This document shows, piece by piece, positions 37,882-47,364 of a stretch of DNA of 64,000 nt. The stretch comes from Maricaulis sp039978735 (GTDB lineage: Bacteria > Pseudomonadota > Alphaproteobacteria > Caulobacterales > Maricaulaceae): positions 62,001 to 126,000 of the forward strand of contig NZ_JBDWAS010000007.1 of NCBI RefSeq assembly GCF_039978735.1. Reading direction: 5' to 3'. The position numbers and the translations under genes are program-made. Numbering within the stretch: the first letter of the stretch is position 1; every line of letters begins with the position of its first letter. The notes under the pieces were generated by a model that searched no databases, was not told where the DNA came from, and saw only the letters and a program-made list of their open reading frames with translations.

Positions 37882-38061
37882 AGGTGTCGAGGCGCGGTAC
37901 CTAAAGCTGCCATGCCGCCAAGTCAACGGGTCATGCGCAATTTGGCGGCGCTTTTTGCAGCCTGTGCCGATGCTCGCGAAATCGTGTTGTGAGTGCGGCC
38001 GCCGTGCGGGCTAGGAGAGGCAGAACAGCGCCTTCGCGCGCGCACCGGCAACCGGGGGAGA

Positions 38062-38580
38062 ATGCCTGTGACGTACGTCCAATCCAGCCTGCGAAGCCGG
38101 GGCCTCGCGCTTCTGGTTCTGTTCTTTGGTTTTGTGCCGGCCGGATTGGCCCAGGACGGGGCTGCCGAAGATCCCGACCAGCCCGCCATCCTTGCCATGC
38201 TGGAGCGCGGGCCTGTGGGTCTGGCCACGGATTTCGAAGCCTGGGCCGGCAATTTCCATCCTGAATGGAGTGTCTGGTTTGCCGGGCGTGACGCGGCGGT
38301 GGAGCGGGACGTGCACATGCAGCGTGTGCGCGACTATGTGGCCACGGGTATCGATGTCGAGGCGTTCGACTTCGATCTGGTGCGCTACCAGCGCCATGGC
38401 GCGACAGCGATCGTCGACTTCAATGCGACGGAGTATATCCGGCAGGCTGACGGAACGCTGCGCACCGTCCGGTTCTCGGAGACCGCGGTCCTGGTGCGCG
38501 AGGACGGGCGCTGGCTGATCCGGTCCTCCTCCCTGAGCTTCCCCCAGCGCGAAGAGGCTGCACAAAGCGATGGCGACTAG
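38062..38580 (+). CDS. Secreted SnoaL/NTF2-like protein
   Basis: A 172-residue protein with a signal peptide (core LALLVLFFGFVPAGLAQ) and an NTF2-like cone fold pattern: a helical start, then ATAIVDFNATEYIRQADG, LRTVRFSETAVLVRE and DGRWLIRSS, which matches the DUF4440/SnoaL ending. Such domains bind small molecules or act as isomerases, but no catalytic residue is evident. ATG at 38062 has GGGGGAG upstream. It is on the same strand as the NDUFA9-like gene, 90 bases before it. Confidence 0.7.
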   Translation: MPVTYVQSSLRSRGLALLVLFFGFVPAGLAQDGAAEDPDQPAILAMLERGPVGLATDFEAWAGNFHPEWSVWFAGRDAAVERDVHMQRVRDYVATGIDVEAFDFDLVRYQRHGATAIVDFNATEYIRQADGTLRTVRFSETAVLVREDGRWLIRSSSLSFPQREEAAQSDGD

Positions 38581-38670
38581 GGCCGGGTGACGTTCAAGCG
38601 CAATGCCGCATGGACAGGCGGGCGGTTTTTTGGTCTATCCGCACCAAACCCATTTTTGCGGGGGACAGCC

Positions 38671-39639
38671 ATGCTGCGAGACGAAATCATCACCGTGTTC
38701 GGCGGATCCGGCTTTGTCGGACGCCATGTGGTCCGGGCGCTGGCCCGTGAAGGTTATCGGGTCCGCGTCGCATCGCGGCGGCCGCATATCGCCCAGGACC
38801 TGCGCGTGATGGGTGTTGTGGGACAGGTGCAGCTGGTCCAGGCCAATCTGCGCGTTCCCGCTTCGGTCGAGCGCGCGCTGGAAGGCGCGAGCGGTGTGGT
38901 GAACCTCGTGGGCGTGCTGAACGAGAATGGCCGCCAGACCTTCACCCGCCTTCATGCCCAGGGCGCCAAGACGGTTGCCGAAGCCGCGGCTGCGGCGGGG
39001 ATCGAGCGCATGGTGCATATCTCCGCCATCGGCGCCGATGCCGAAAGCGCGTCGCGCTATGCCCGCACCAAGGCCGAAGGCGAAGCCGCCGTGCGCAAGG
39101 CGCTGCCGGGCGCGACCGTGCTGCGGCCGTCCATCGTGTTCGGAACGGATGACGGCTTCTTCAACCGCTTCGGTGCCATGGCGCGCTTTGTGCCGGCCCT
39201 GCCGCTGTTCGGCGGCGGCAAGACCCGTTTCCAGCCGGTCTTTGCCGGCGATGTCGCAGCCGCGGTGGTGAAGTCGCTGCAGAGCGACACGGCCCGTGGC
39301 GAAACCTTCGAGCTTGGCGGGCCGGGCGTTTACACGTTCGAACAGCTGATGCGCTTCATCCTCGACGAGATCGACCGGCCGCGCCTGTTGCTGCCGCTGC
39401 CCTGGGCGGCCGGCCAGGTGATCGCCATGCTGTCCGAGATGGCGGCGATCCTGCCCTTCGTGCAGCCGGTCATCACCCGCGACCAGCTCACCCAGCTCAA
39501 GCGCGACAATGTCGTCGCCGACGGTGCGAAATCGCTGGCGGATCTGGGTATCGAGCCGGAAACCGTGGACGCCATCGTGCCGTCCTACCTGGTGCGCTAT
39601 CGCCGCTACGGCCAGTTCCACGAGCGCCAGACGAGCTAG
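38671..39639 (+). CDS. NDUFA9-like NAD(P)-binding protein (complex I associated family)
   Basis: A 322-residue atypical short-chain dehydrogenase. The Rossmann loop is VFGGSGFVGRHV near residue 13. HISAIGADAESASRYARTKAEGE carries the weak YxxxK-like segment. VLRPSIVFG and FQPVFAGDVA are family motifs. The alphaproteobacterial homologues are related to the NDUFA9 subunit of respiratory complex I, and a structural rather than catalytic role is likely. ATG at 38671 follows GGGGGACAGCC. In related genomes uppP often follows directly. Here three minus-strand genes lie between. Confidence 0.88.
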   Translation: MLRDEIITVFGGSGFVGRHVVRALAREGYRVRVASRRPHIAQDLRVMGVVGQVQLVQANLRVPASVERALEGASGVVNLVGVLNENGRQTFTRLHAQGAKTVAEAAAAAGIERMVHISAIGADAESASRYARTKAEGEAAVRKALPGATVLRPSIVFGTDDGFFNRFGAMARFVPALPLFGGGKTRFQPVFAGDVAAAVVKSLQSDTARGETFELGGPGVYTFEQLMRFILDEIDRPRLLLPLPWAAGQVIAMLSEMAAILPFVQPVITRDQLTQLKRDNVVADGAKSLADLGIEPETVDAIVPSYLVRYRRYGQFHERQTS

Positions 39640-39648
39640 CCGGCCCCG

Positions 39649-39933
39649 CTAGAGTATCTTGTCGAGCAGGTCGAGCGCCTTGTCGAGCCAGTCCAGGCGC
39701 TCGGTGTATTGCGCCTGGGCCTTGCCGGCCTTTTCGACAGCCTCCTTGAAGGCCGTCCGGTCAGGAAGGTCCAGCGTCAGGAAATCGTCGGCCAGCTGCG
39801 CATAGCCGATCAGGTCGATCTTCTGCTGCAGGTCCGTCATGCGAGTGCGGACGCCGGCCTGGACCAGCGGCGGCAAGCTTGCCAGGCTGTCTTCGAGCGC
39901 CGTGATCTGGGCGCGCATTTCCTCTTCAGTCAT
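39649..39933 (-). CDS. Small coiled-coil hypothetical protein
   Basis: A 94-residue charged helical protein (MTEEEMRAQITALEDSLASL...). It has no signal or membrane segment. Its ATG overlaps the stop of the upstream lipoprotein gene by 8 bases, so the two are translated together. It ends 10 bases from the NDUFA9-like stop, convergent. The function is unknown. Coupling suggests a cytoplasmic partner of the lipoprotein or a shared regulon. Confidence 0.65.
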   Translation of the reverse strand: MTEEEMRAQITALEDSLASLPPLVQAGVRTRMTDLQQKIDLIGYAQLADDFLTLDLPDRTAFKEAVEKAGKAQAQYTERLDWLDKALDLLDKIL

Positions 39934-40615
39934 CCGGGTTCACCTCGCGGGCGGGGTTGGGTGCGACCATGCTGTCGAGCAGGGCGTGAATGTCGTCTGC
40001 CGTACTGCCGGCTTCTGCGCGGATGCTGGCGAGGCGCTCAGTGAGCGCGGCGATCGTGTCGGCATCGACAATCCGGCCGGTGATCCGCTCGAGCGCCGTG
40101 GGTGTCTGGATGTGGGTGTTGAGCAGCGCCTGTGCCGCCACGACCTCATCCATCAGGGCGTCCAGTTCGGCAGATTTGGCCACGATGCGGGCGTGAAGCG
40201 TATCCAGCGCGGCGATATTGGCGAGGATGCCGGTGCGTCCGAGATTGTGCTGTTCAATGGCATAGCGGGCGGTCTCGTCGTCGAGCGCGACGCCGCCGGG
40301 CCCGTCCGATGGATTGTCGCAGTGATCGTCGCTGGCTGGCGACAGCACGCCCGCGGCGACATAGAACCGAGCATCGGCGCAGGCGAGTTCCGCTTCGAAG
40401 CGGGCCTTGCGCTGCTGTCTGAGCTGGTCGGCGTGCCGGACCAGCGCCTGCCCTTGTACGCCCACGGCCGTTTCCATCGCCGTCAGGGTAGCAAGCTGGG
40501 TTGTCGACAAGTCCCGCACCTGGCGCGGGGTTCCGCAGGCGGCAAGGGCCAGAACGGTCAGTAGCGCCAGGGCCATCCGTGCCCCGGCAGCCCGTGAAAA
40601 AACACGGTCGCGCAT
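39926..40615 (-). CDS. Hypothetical lipoprotein
   Basis: A 229-residue lipoprotein: signal RMALALLTVLALAAC with the lipobox Cys at residue 27. The mature region is almost entirely helical and rich in Ala, Asp and Glu, with no recognised domain. An AAGGAGACA ribosome-binding site lies just before ATG 40615. It is coupled to the small coiled-coil gene downstream. Confidence 0.75.
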   Translation of the reverse strand: MRDRVFSRAAGARMALALLTVLALAACGTPRQVRDLSTTQLATLTAMETAVGVQGQALVRHADQLRQQRKARFEAELACADARFYVAAGVLSPASDDHCDNPSDGPGGVALDDETARYAIEQHNLGRTGILANIAALDTLHARIVAKSAELDALMDEVVAAQALLNTHIQTPTALERITGRIVDADTIAALTERLASIRAEAGSTADDIHALLDSMVAPNPAREVNPDD

Positions 40616-40672
40616 CGGTTGTCTCCTTCAGGAGGAGTGTAACCTTAAACTGCGACAAGTGCAATTACACGC

Positions 40673-41545
40673 TTATTCGACCGGGGCGGGTCTGATGCGG
40701 GCCCGCCGGTAGAGCGCGATCAGCACAAGACCGGCCGCGAGCACCGCAAAGCCGCCCAGGCCCAGAAGTCCGTTCCAGGGCCAGTTCTGGTCGGGCAGGA
40801 AAATGATCCCGACGCCGGCGACTGCATTGACGGAGCCGTGAAAGGCGCCGGCGGCATAAACACCGCCGCCCCGCTCGCGGGCCAATGCGAGATAGGGCGT
40901 CAGCAGGACGGTGAAGAGCGTCATCACGGCGACGCCCGTCCAGCCCAGGCCCGGATAATTGTATCCCATCAGGATAAGCGGCGCGTGCCAGACACCCCAG
41001 ATCACGCCGATCACCAGCGACTGCACCCAGAAGCCCAGAGCGGACAGACGCGGTTGCAGCCAGCCGCGCCAGCCCAGCTCCTCGCTGATGGTCAGCAGCA
41101 CGGTATTGATCAGGATACCGACAGGCACACCGATGGCCAGCTGCAGGGTGAGCAGCATTTCGGGAGACATCGGCACGTCCTGGCCAGAGGCTTCGACCAT
41201 GGCGGCCAGGGCCGCTGCGGCATCGGCCGGTTCGGACCGGGTCAGAACCAGGGTCACGATCGAGGCCAGTGCTGCCAGCACAACGGGAACGAGCCAGCCC
41301 CAGATCGTCCAGACGATCACCGGGCCGGCGCGGCCGGGCTTGAAGCCCAGCGCGGTCAGAGCGCGCTTGCGATCGAACAGGATGGTGGCCACGATCGCAC
41401 CGATGGCCGGCCCGAACATGAAGCCCGTCATGTAGAGCGTGGCAAAGGCGCCGGCGCCCGCAAGGCCGCCTTCACTGTACAACCAGGCCCCGATCGCCCA
41501 GCTGACACCGAAACTTACGACCAGAAAAACCCCGATGGCCCGCAT
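40673..41545 (-). CDS. CPBP-family intramembrane glutamic endopeptidase
   Basis: A 290-residue polytopic protein. Its Abi/CPBP motifs are SEELGWRGWLQP (EExxxR), GVIWGVWHAPLI (first His) and GAFHGSVNA (second His). These form the Rce1-like glutamate-protease site in the membrane. Substrates in bacteria are mostly unknown, and some members protect against bacteriocins. It sits 45 bases from uppP on the same strand. Confidence 0.88.
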   Translation of the reverse strand: MRAIGVFLVVSFGVSWAIGAWLYSEGGLAGAGAFATLYMTGFMFGPAIGAIVATILFDRKRALTALGFKPGRAGPVIVWTIWGWLVPVVLAALASIVTLVLTRSEPADAAAALAAMVEASGQDVPMSPEMLLTLQLAIGVPVGILINTVLLTISEELGWRGWLQPRLSALGFWVQSLVIGVIWGVWHAPLILMGYNYPGLGWTGVAVMTLFTVLLTPYLALARERGGGVYAAGAFHGSVNAVAGVGIIFLPDQNWPWNGLLGLGGFAVLAAGLVLIALYRRARIRPAPVE

Positions 41546-41590
41546 GCCGTCCCCCCGCTGAAGCGTGTCAGTGGCACAGTGCCCGGGAAG

Positions 41591-42394
41591 CTAGAGGATA
41601 ATCAAGCCGATCAGAAAAAGGCCGAGGGCCAGCCGGTAGAGCACGAAGGGCAGGAAACCGATCCGGTCGACCAGTTTCATCATCACGGCAATCGAGGCCC
41701 AGGCCGCGAAGAAGGACAGCACGGCCACGATCAGGCCCGCTTCCAGCGAGGCGCCGGCATCGTCCGCCCCCGCAAGGTCGATCACGGATACCAGGGCGAA
41801 GGCGGCGATCACCGGGATGGCCATCAGCATGGAAAACCGCGCGCTCTCGGAACGTTTCAGGCCGAGCGCCCGGCCGGCGGTCATGGTGACGCCGGAGCGG
41901 GAGGCGCCGGGAATCAGGGCAAACAGCTGGGCGACACCGATCAGCGCGGCATCCTTGAAGCCGAGCGTTTCCAGCGTGCCGGTCTGCTTGCCATAGCGGT
42001 CGGCAAGCCAGAGCGGCAGGGCGAAGACCAGGGTGGCGCCGGCGATCACGGCCGGCGAGCGCAGCGCATCCACCAGGTCGAAGGCATAAAGCGCGCCGGC
42101 AAAGATGAAGACCGGTGGCATGGAGGCGGCAACCAGAAGGGCAATCCGCCCGCCCGGCGTGATCCGCCCGGTCAGCAGGGCCAGCTTGCCGCGTGCCACG
42201 TCGAATATGTCGCGCCAGAAATAGACCAGAACCGCAATCAGCGATCCCGCATGCGCCATCACATCGATCAGCGGGCCCTGATCCTCCACGCCCAGCGCAT
42301 CAGGCGCCAGGATGAGATGGGCCGAGGACGAGATCGGCAGGAATTCGGTGAGGCCCTGGACGAGCGCGAGAACAATCAGCTGAATGAGTGGCAT
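41591..42394 (-). CDS. uppP: Undecaprenyl-diphosphatase (bacA type)
   Basis: A 267-residue membrane phosphatase that recycles the lipid carrier for peptidoglycan and surface glycans. Signatures are LTEFLPISSSAHLIL at the N-terminus and IPGASRSGVTMTAGRALGLKR in the middle. About eight transmembrane helices are visible, and length fits the family. Confidence 0.96.
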   Translation of the reverse strand: MPLIQLIVLALVQGLTEFLPISSSAHLILAPDALGVEDQGPLIDVMAHAGSLIAVLVYFWRDIFDVARGKLALLTGRITPGGRIALLVAASMPPVFIFAGALYAFDLVDALRSPAVIAGATLVFALPLWLADRYGKQTGTLETLGFKDAALIGVAQLFALIPGASRSGVTMTAGRALGLKRSESARFSMLMAIPVIAAFALVSVIDLAGADDAGASLEAGLIVAVLSFFAAWASIAVMMKLVDRIGFLPFVLYRLALGLFLIGLIIL

Positions 42395-42483
42395 ACGGGT
42401 CTTCCCCTGGACGGGCCGGCAGCATATTCCGCCAGTTCACAGTGCTTGGCCAGTGGGTGACTGCGCCGGCAACGGGAGACGGG

Positions 42484-43491
42484 ATGCGGATCTGGATCGA
42501 TACCGATGGCGGCGTGGACGATGCGCTGGCCCTGGTCTGCGCCCTCGCGGTCTCCGAAGGCCGGCTGGCCGGCGTATCGACCGTGTTCGGCAATGTCTCG
42601 CCGCGCCGTGCCGCGCGCAATGCCGCGCTGGTCCAGGCCTTCTATCCCGGCAAGTCCGCTGCGGTCCATGTCGGCGCCGACCGCCCGCTGACGGGGCATC
42701 CCTGGCAGGATGCGCATGCAATCCATGGTGAGGACGGTCTGGGCGGTGTCACGGCAGATCATGCGCTGGCCTTCGAAACCGGGGTCGTTCGCGAGGCCCA
42801 TCCCGACGAGACAGCCGATGCGCTGGCCGCCTTCGCGCGCGAGGCCGGTGCAGCCGGGCGCCTGGTGTGTACCGGTCCGATGACCAATCTGGCGCGCGCG
42901 CTCCTGCGCGACGCCGAAGCCTTTGCCGGGATCGGCCGCATCGTGTGCATGGGAACAAGCCTGAGCGTTCCCGACGTGCGGCGGGACCGGGCGGAATTCA
43001 ATGCCAGTTCCGACCTCGAGGCCGCCCGCATCGTGCTCGAACAGGCGCCGAACCTTCTAATAATGCCGCTCGATACCTGCCGCCGCGTGGTGATGGAACG
43101 GGCCTGGCTGGCCCGGCTGGCAGACCGGCATGACCGACCGGTACTGACTTTCCTGCGCCGCGCGCATGCCCATTACATGGATGCCTACCAGGCCATGGAA
43201 GGGATTGATGGCTGCTATCCGCACGACGCCCTGGCGGTGGCTGCAGCGCTGGCGCCCGAGGCCGGCCTGTTCGCCGTCGAACCGGGCCGCTACGCTTTGG
43301 GCGAAGACGGGGCGTTCACCGGGCTGTTGCGACCGGATCCGGCAGCGCGTCGCATTGAGGTGGCGCGCGATGTCGATGCGGCCCGGGCGCTGGACTGGAT
43401 CGAAACCTGCCTGACGGTCTCGGCGGAATTGACGCCGCTTGGCGGCCGGCCCTACACCGGCAGCGGGAAGGACAATAGCAATGCCCCATGA
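42484..43491 (+). CDS. Nucleoside hydrolase (inosine-uridine preferring family)
   Basis: A 335-residue enzyme with the Ca-binding N-terminal WIDTDGGVDDALAL motif, GPMTNLARAL and DALAVAAAL with the catalytic/ligand residues. It hydrolyses the N-glycosidic bond of ribonucleosides for base salvage. Substrate preference cannot be read. ATG at 42484 is preferred over a start at 42388 that would overlap the uppP promoter region. It overlaps the next gene by 11 bases. Confidence 0.9.
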   Translation: MRIWIDTDGGVDDALALVCALAVSEGRLAGVSTVFGNVSPRRAARNAALVQAFYPGKSAAVHVGADRPLTGHPWQDAHAIHGEDGLGGVTADHALAFETGVVREAHPDETADALAAFAREAGAAGRLVCTGPMTNLARALLRDAEAFAGIGRIVCMGTSLSVPDVRRDRAEFNASSDLEAARIVLEQAPNLLIMPLDTCRRVVMERAWLARLADRHDRPVLTFLRRAHAHYMDAYQAMEGIDGCYPHDALAVAAALAPEAGLFAVEPGRYALGEDGAFTGLLRPDPAARRIEVARDVDAARALDWIETCLTVSAELTPLGGRPYTGSGKDNSNAP

Positions 43492-44458
43492 TCACATTGG
43501 TTCGCCGGGCGGGCCCGGGCGTCTGGAGCCCCGGGAAGCGCTGAGCCATACCGGCCGGGCAACGGCGGCATCCGTGGCCGTGGCGCTGGTCCTGACGATC
43601 ACCAAGGGCATCGTCTGGTACCTGTCCGGTTCGGTCGCGCTGCTGGCCTCTGCCGCCGACAGCCTGCTCGACCTGACCGCCTCCCTGACCGTCTACTTCT
43701 CCGTGCGCTATGCGGCTGAACCGGCGGATGCGGAACACCGCTTCGGTCATGGCAAGGCGGAAGCCTTTGCCGGCATCTTGCAGGCAATCCTGGTGGCGGT
43801 CTCCGCCGCGCTGCTGGTGCGCGAGGGCGTCGGCCACCTCGTCAATCCCCAGCCGATCGAGGCGAGCGGCTGGGCGCTGGGCGTGATGGGGCTGTCGATC
43901 GCGCTGACCCTGGTCCTGCTTGCCGTCCAGACCCGGGCCCTGGAAAAGACCGGCTCCATCGCGGTGGAAGGCGACCGGGCGCACTATTTCTCCGACCTCG
44001 GTTCGAATCTCGCCGTGATCGCCGGCATTGCCGGTGCGGTGCTTCTGGACTGGCTCTGGCTCGATGCGGTGGCGGCGCTCGGCGTGGCCGCCTGGCTGGG
44101 ATGGACAGCGTGGAATGTCGCGCGCGGGGCGGGCAATCAGCTGATGGACCGTGAGCTGCCCGAGGACGAACGCGACCGCATCATGCACATCGCGGCCGAA
44201 GATCCGCGCATCATCAATATCCATCAATTGCGCACGCGGGCGGCCGGGCCCCTTCTGCACATCCAGTTCCACATGGCGCTGAAGCCGGACATGAGCCTGC
44301 GGGACGCCCATTCCATCCTGGTGGACTGCGAGCGACGCATCCTGGCCGCCTATCCGGCTGCCGATATCATCATCCATGCCGACCCTCACGGCGCGGCCGA
44401 GCCGCATGGTGCGGAATTCTTCAAGGGCGACGATCCGGTCGAAGCATATGATCCTTAG
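43481..44458 (+). CDS. Cation diffusion facilitator transporter (FieF-like)
   Basis: A 325-residue transporter with six transmembrane helices. The first metal site is in ASAADSLLDL. HYFSDLGSNL (HxxxD) is the second half-site. The cytoplasmic domain is marked by HRFGHGKAEA before it and by HQLRTRAAGPLLHIQFHM after it. It exports Zn, Fe or other divalent cations using the proton gradient. The overlap with the nucleoside hydrolase gene suggests co-translation. Confidence 0.92.
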   Translation: MPHDHIGSPGGPGRLEPREALSHTGRATAASVAVALVLTITKGIVWYLSGSVALLASAADSLLDLTASLTVYFSVRYAAEPADAEHRFGHGKAEAFAGILQAILVAVSAALLVREGVGHLVNPQPIEASGWALGVMGLSIALTLVLLAVQTRALEKTGSIAVEGDRAHYFSDLGSNLAVIAGIAGAVLLDWLWLDAVAALGVAAWLGWTAWNVARGAGNQLMDRELPEDERDRIMHIAAEDPRIINIHQLRTRAAGPLLHIQFHMALKPDMSLRDAHSILVDCERRILAAYPAADIIIHADPHGAAEPHGAEFFKGDDPVEAYDP

Positions 44459-44489
44459 ACCGCGACCCGAAACAGGCTAGCCTTGCACC

Positions 44490-45167
44490 ATGCGCATTCT
44501 GCACTTCTGGCCCCTCGATCCTTTTTCCCGCCAGGTCCGGCTGGCGCTCGAGGAGAAATCCCTGCGGCACGACCTGCAGCTGGAGGTTCCCTGGGAGCGT
44601 CCGGACGATCTCGTTTCGCTCAATCCGGCGGGCACCACACCGGTGCTGATCGACGAGTCCGGCGGCGGGCGGCGGGTGATTGTGGAGAGCCGCGCCATCC
44701 TGGAATACCTGGAAGAAACCACCCCGGCGCCCTGTCTTCTGCCCGGCGGTCCGGCCGAGCGCGCCGAGGCGCGGCGGCTCGTCGACTGGTTCGACCGCAA
44801 GTATGACGGCGAGGTCAACGCCTACCTGCTGCACGAAAAGCTGGAAAAGCGGGCCCAGGGCCTGGGCTCTCCGGACCCGGCCGCACTGCGGGCCGGCCGT
44901 GATCATCTGCGCTGGCATCTCGACTACATGGCCTGGCTTCTGGAAAGCCGCGACGGTCTGGCCGGCCCGCGCTATACGCTGGCCGATATCGCCGCTGCGG
45001 CCCACCTGTCCTGCGCCGACTATCTCGGCGATGTCCCGTGGGACGCGTTCGAGCCGGTGAAACACTGGTATCAGCGCGTCAAATGCCGCCCGGCCTTCCG
45101 CGGTCTCCTGACCGACAAACTCCCGGGCACGCCGCCTTCGGCGCACTATGCGGATCTGGATTTCTAG
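44490..45167 (+). CDS. Glutathione S-transferase family protein
   Basis: A 225-residue GST. The thioredoxin-like N-domain begins RILHFWPLDPFSRQVRLALEE. The cis-Pro is in NPAGTTPVL, followed by ESRAILEYLEE, and the helical C-domain has YTLADIAAAAHLSCADYLG. Typical GSTs conjugate glutathione or act as chaperones. The gene lies 11 bases before queG, an order that recurs in alphaproteobacteria. Confidence 0.9.
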   Translation: MRILHFWPLDPFSRQVRLALEEKSLRHDLQLEVPWERPDDLVSLNPAGTTPVLIDESGGGRRVIVESRAILEYLEETTPAPCLLPGGPAERAEARRLVDWFDRKYDGEVNAYLLHEKLEKRAQGLGSPDPAALRAGRDHLRWHLDYMAWLLESRDGLAGPRYTLADIAAAAHLSCADYLGDVPWDAFEPVKHWYQRVKCRPAFRGLLTDKLPGTPPSAHYADLDF

Positions 45168-45178
45168 GGCAGGCAAGC

Positions 45179-46303
45179 ATGCAAGCCTCTATCGTCAAGT
45201 CCCTCGCCACCGAACGCGGCTTCACCGAGGTCCGCGTCTGCCGGGCCGATGAGGCCTGGGAGGCGGGGGAGCGGCTGGCGCAGTTTGTCGGCGAAGGGCT
45301 GCACGGCTCGATGGTGTGGATGGAAGACACGCTGGAGCGGCGCAAGCATCCCACCGCCATGTGGGATGCGGCGAGATCGGCGGTCGTAGTGGCGATGAAT
45401 TACGGGCCTGATGTCGATCCGCTGGGGCTGCTGGAGCGCCGGTCGGAGGGCGTGATCTCGGTCTATGCCCGCAATGCCGACTATCACGATGTGATGAAAA
45501 AGCGCCTGAAGCATCTGGCGCGGGCCTTTGCGCAGGACACCGGCGAGGATGTGAAAGTCTTCGTCGATACCGCTCCGCTGATGGAAAAGCCGCTGGCCGG
45601 CAAGGCGGGCATGGGCTGGCAGGGCAAGCACACCAATCTGGTCAGCCGCGAGCACGGTTCCTGGCTGTTTCTGGGCGTCATGCTGACCACGGCCGAGCTG
45701 GAGCCCGATACCGCCGAGACGGATCATTGCGGCTCGTGCCGGGCGTGTCTCGATATCTGCCCGACCAACGCCTTTCCGGCGCCCTACCGGCTCGATGCGC
45801 GGCGCTGCATTTCCTATCTGACGATCGAGCACAAGGGGCCGATCCCGGAGGAATTCCGGGAGCCGATGGGCAATCGCATCTATGGTTGCGACGACTGTCT
45901 GGCGGTCTGCCCGTGGAACAAGTTCGCGGCCGTCGCCGAGGAGACCGCCTTCCATCCGCGGCCCGAGCTGAAAGGGCCGCTGCTGGCCGAGCTGGCGGCG
46001 CTGGATGATGCGGAATTCCGGCAGGTCTTCACCGCCTCGCCGGTGAAACGGATCGGACGCAACCGGTTTTTGCGTAACGTGCTTATAGCGATTGGCAATT
46101 CCGGTGACGCTGCGCTTGTGCCTGTGGTGCTGAAGCGCCTTGGGGACGCGGCCCCCGAGGTGCGGGGCATGGCTGTCTGGGCGCTGGCCCGGCTCGATCC
46201 GGAAGGGGCTCTGCGGGAGGCTGTGCGTCATGCGGAAAGCGAGACCGATCCGCATGTCCGCGAAGAATGGGCGCGCGTGAATAAGAAACTTACCTCGGGT
46301 TGA
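45179..46303 (+). CDS. queG: Epoxyqueuosine reductase
   Basis: A 374-residue cobalamin- and Fe-S-dependent enzyme that finishes queuosine in tRNA. The two [4Fe-4S] motifs are HCGSCRACLDICPTNAF and YGCDDCLAVCPWNKF. The C-terminal region has a HEAT-like repeat (VVLKRLGDAAPEVRGMAVWAL). ATG at 45179 is chosen because longer frames overlap the GST gene. No other queuosine gene lies in the window. Confidence 0.95.
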   Translation: MQASIVKSLATERGFTEVRVCRADEAWEAGERLAQFVGEGLHGSMVWMEDTLERRKHPTAMWDAARSAVVVAMNYGPDVDPLGLLERRSEGVISVYARNADYHDVMKKRLKHLARAFAQDTGEDVKVFVDTAPLMEKPLAGKAGMGWQGKHTNLVSREHGSWLFLGVMLTTAELEPDTAETDHCGSCRACLDICPTNAFPAPYRLDARRCISYLTIEHKGPIPEEFREPMGNRIYGCDDCLAVCPWNKFAAVAEETAFHPRPELKGPLLAELAALDDAEFRQVFTASPVKRIGRNRFLRNVLIAIGNSGDAALVPVVLKRLGDAAPEVRGMAVWALARLDPEGALREAVRHAESETDPHVREEWARVNKKLTSG

Positions 46304-46374
46304 GGGCTTGTTAGTTTTTGGGGTCTAAGGCTCCGCCCCTTGGAGGGGCTGACGCACGGGGAGCGTCTGACACA

Positions 46375-47361
46375 ATGCAGGTCGACAGGCCGAGTGGGGA
46401 CTCGCATCTGGCAGGACAGGTTTTCTCGGACCGGACATCCGTCCTGGTGTGCGAGAACAGCCAGGTGCAATTGCGCATACTGAGCGAAGCCGTGCGCGAT
46501 GCCGGCTATGAAGTGCACACGGCGAGCAATGCCGAGGATGCGCTGACGCTGCTGAATCTGATGCCGATCGATATCTTCCTGACGGGGATCGAGGTCGGCA
46601 CGACCAGCGGGCTGGAAGCGTGCTGGCTGCTCAAGTCCAATCCGGAAACCGAGACGGTCTATACCATCGTCGTGACGGCATCCGGCCAGGAAAAACGCCT
46701 TGAGGAGTCGCTGGATGCCGGGGCGGACGATTTCATCCGCAAACCCGTCAACATGACCGAGCTGCGGGCCCGCCTGCGGGCGGCGACGCGCCTGGTGCGG
46801 ATGCAGAAACAATTCCGCCACATGGCCGAGACCGATGCGCTGACCGGCGCCGCCAATCGCCGTGCCTTCATGCAGTATCTGGACACGCTGGTGGATCGCG
46901 CCCGCCGTCAGGATGCGCCGCTGGCCGCCGTGATGGTCGATCTCGACCATTTCAAGCGCACGAACGACACCTATGGACACGCCGTCGGCGACAAGGTGCT
47001 GGTCCAGACCGTGCGCCAGATGCAGTCCTGCCTGCGCGATTGCGATATGCTGGGGCGGCTGGGCGGCGAGGAGTTTGCCGTGGTTCTGCCCGGCGCTACG
47101 GCGGCAACTGCGGTGGCTGCCGCGGAACGCATCCGCGAAGCCATCGCGGCCGTGGATGTGCGCGTGGACAATGGCGACCGGATCCCGGTCACGGCCAGTC
47201 TCGGTGTGGCAGTGCTTGAAAGCGACAAGATGATGGAAACCGCCGAAGGCCTGCTGCATGCAGCAGACGAGGCGCTCTATGCCGCCAAGGCGGGCGGCCG
47301 CAATCGTGTGGTCGAGGCTGCTTGCCGCCGCGAGGACGCTCCGGTTCGTGCTGTCGGCTAG
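46375..47361 (+). CDS. Diguanylate cyclase with degenerate receiver domain
   Basis: A 328-residue protein. An N-terminal receiver-like domain covers residues 22-138, and a GGDEF domain follows. The active-site motif is GGEEF (230-234) and the inhibitory RxxD site is RDCD (221-224), so c-di-GMP synthesis with product feedback is expected. The receiver keeps the acid pocket Glu27, Thr101 and Lys123 (RKPV). The position of the phospho-acceptor Asp is occupied by Gly71 or Thr70 in DIFLTGIEVG, so normal phosphorylation is unlikely. It resembles one receiver of PleD plus GGDEF. It stands alone after queG. Confidence 0.88.
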   Translation: MQVDRPSGDSHLAGQVFSDRTSVLVCENSQVQLRILSEAVRDAGYEVHTASNAEDALTLLNLMPIDIFLTGIEVGTTSGLEACWLLKSNPETETVYTIVVTASGQEKRLEESLDAGADDFIRKPVNMTELRARLRAATRLVRMQKQFRHMAETDALTGAANRRAFMQYLDTLVDRARRQDAPLAAVMVDLDHFKRTNDTYGHAVGDKVLVQTVRQMQSCLRDCDMLGRLGGEEFAVVLPGATAATAVAAAERIREAIAAVDVRVDNGDRIPVTASLGVAVLESDKMMETAEGLLHAADEALYAAKAGGRNRVVEAACRREDAPVRAVG

Positions 47362-47364
47362 AAA

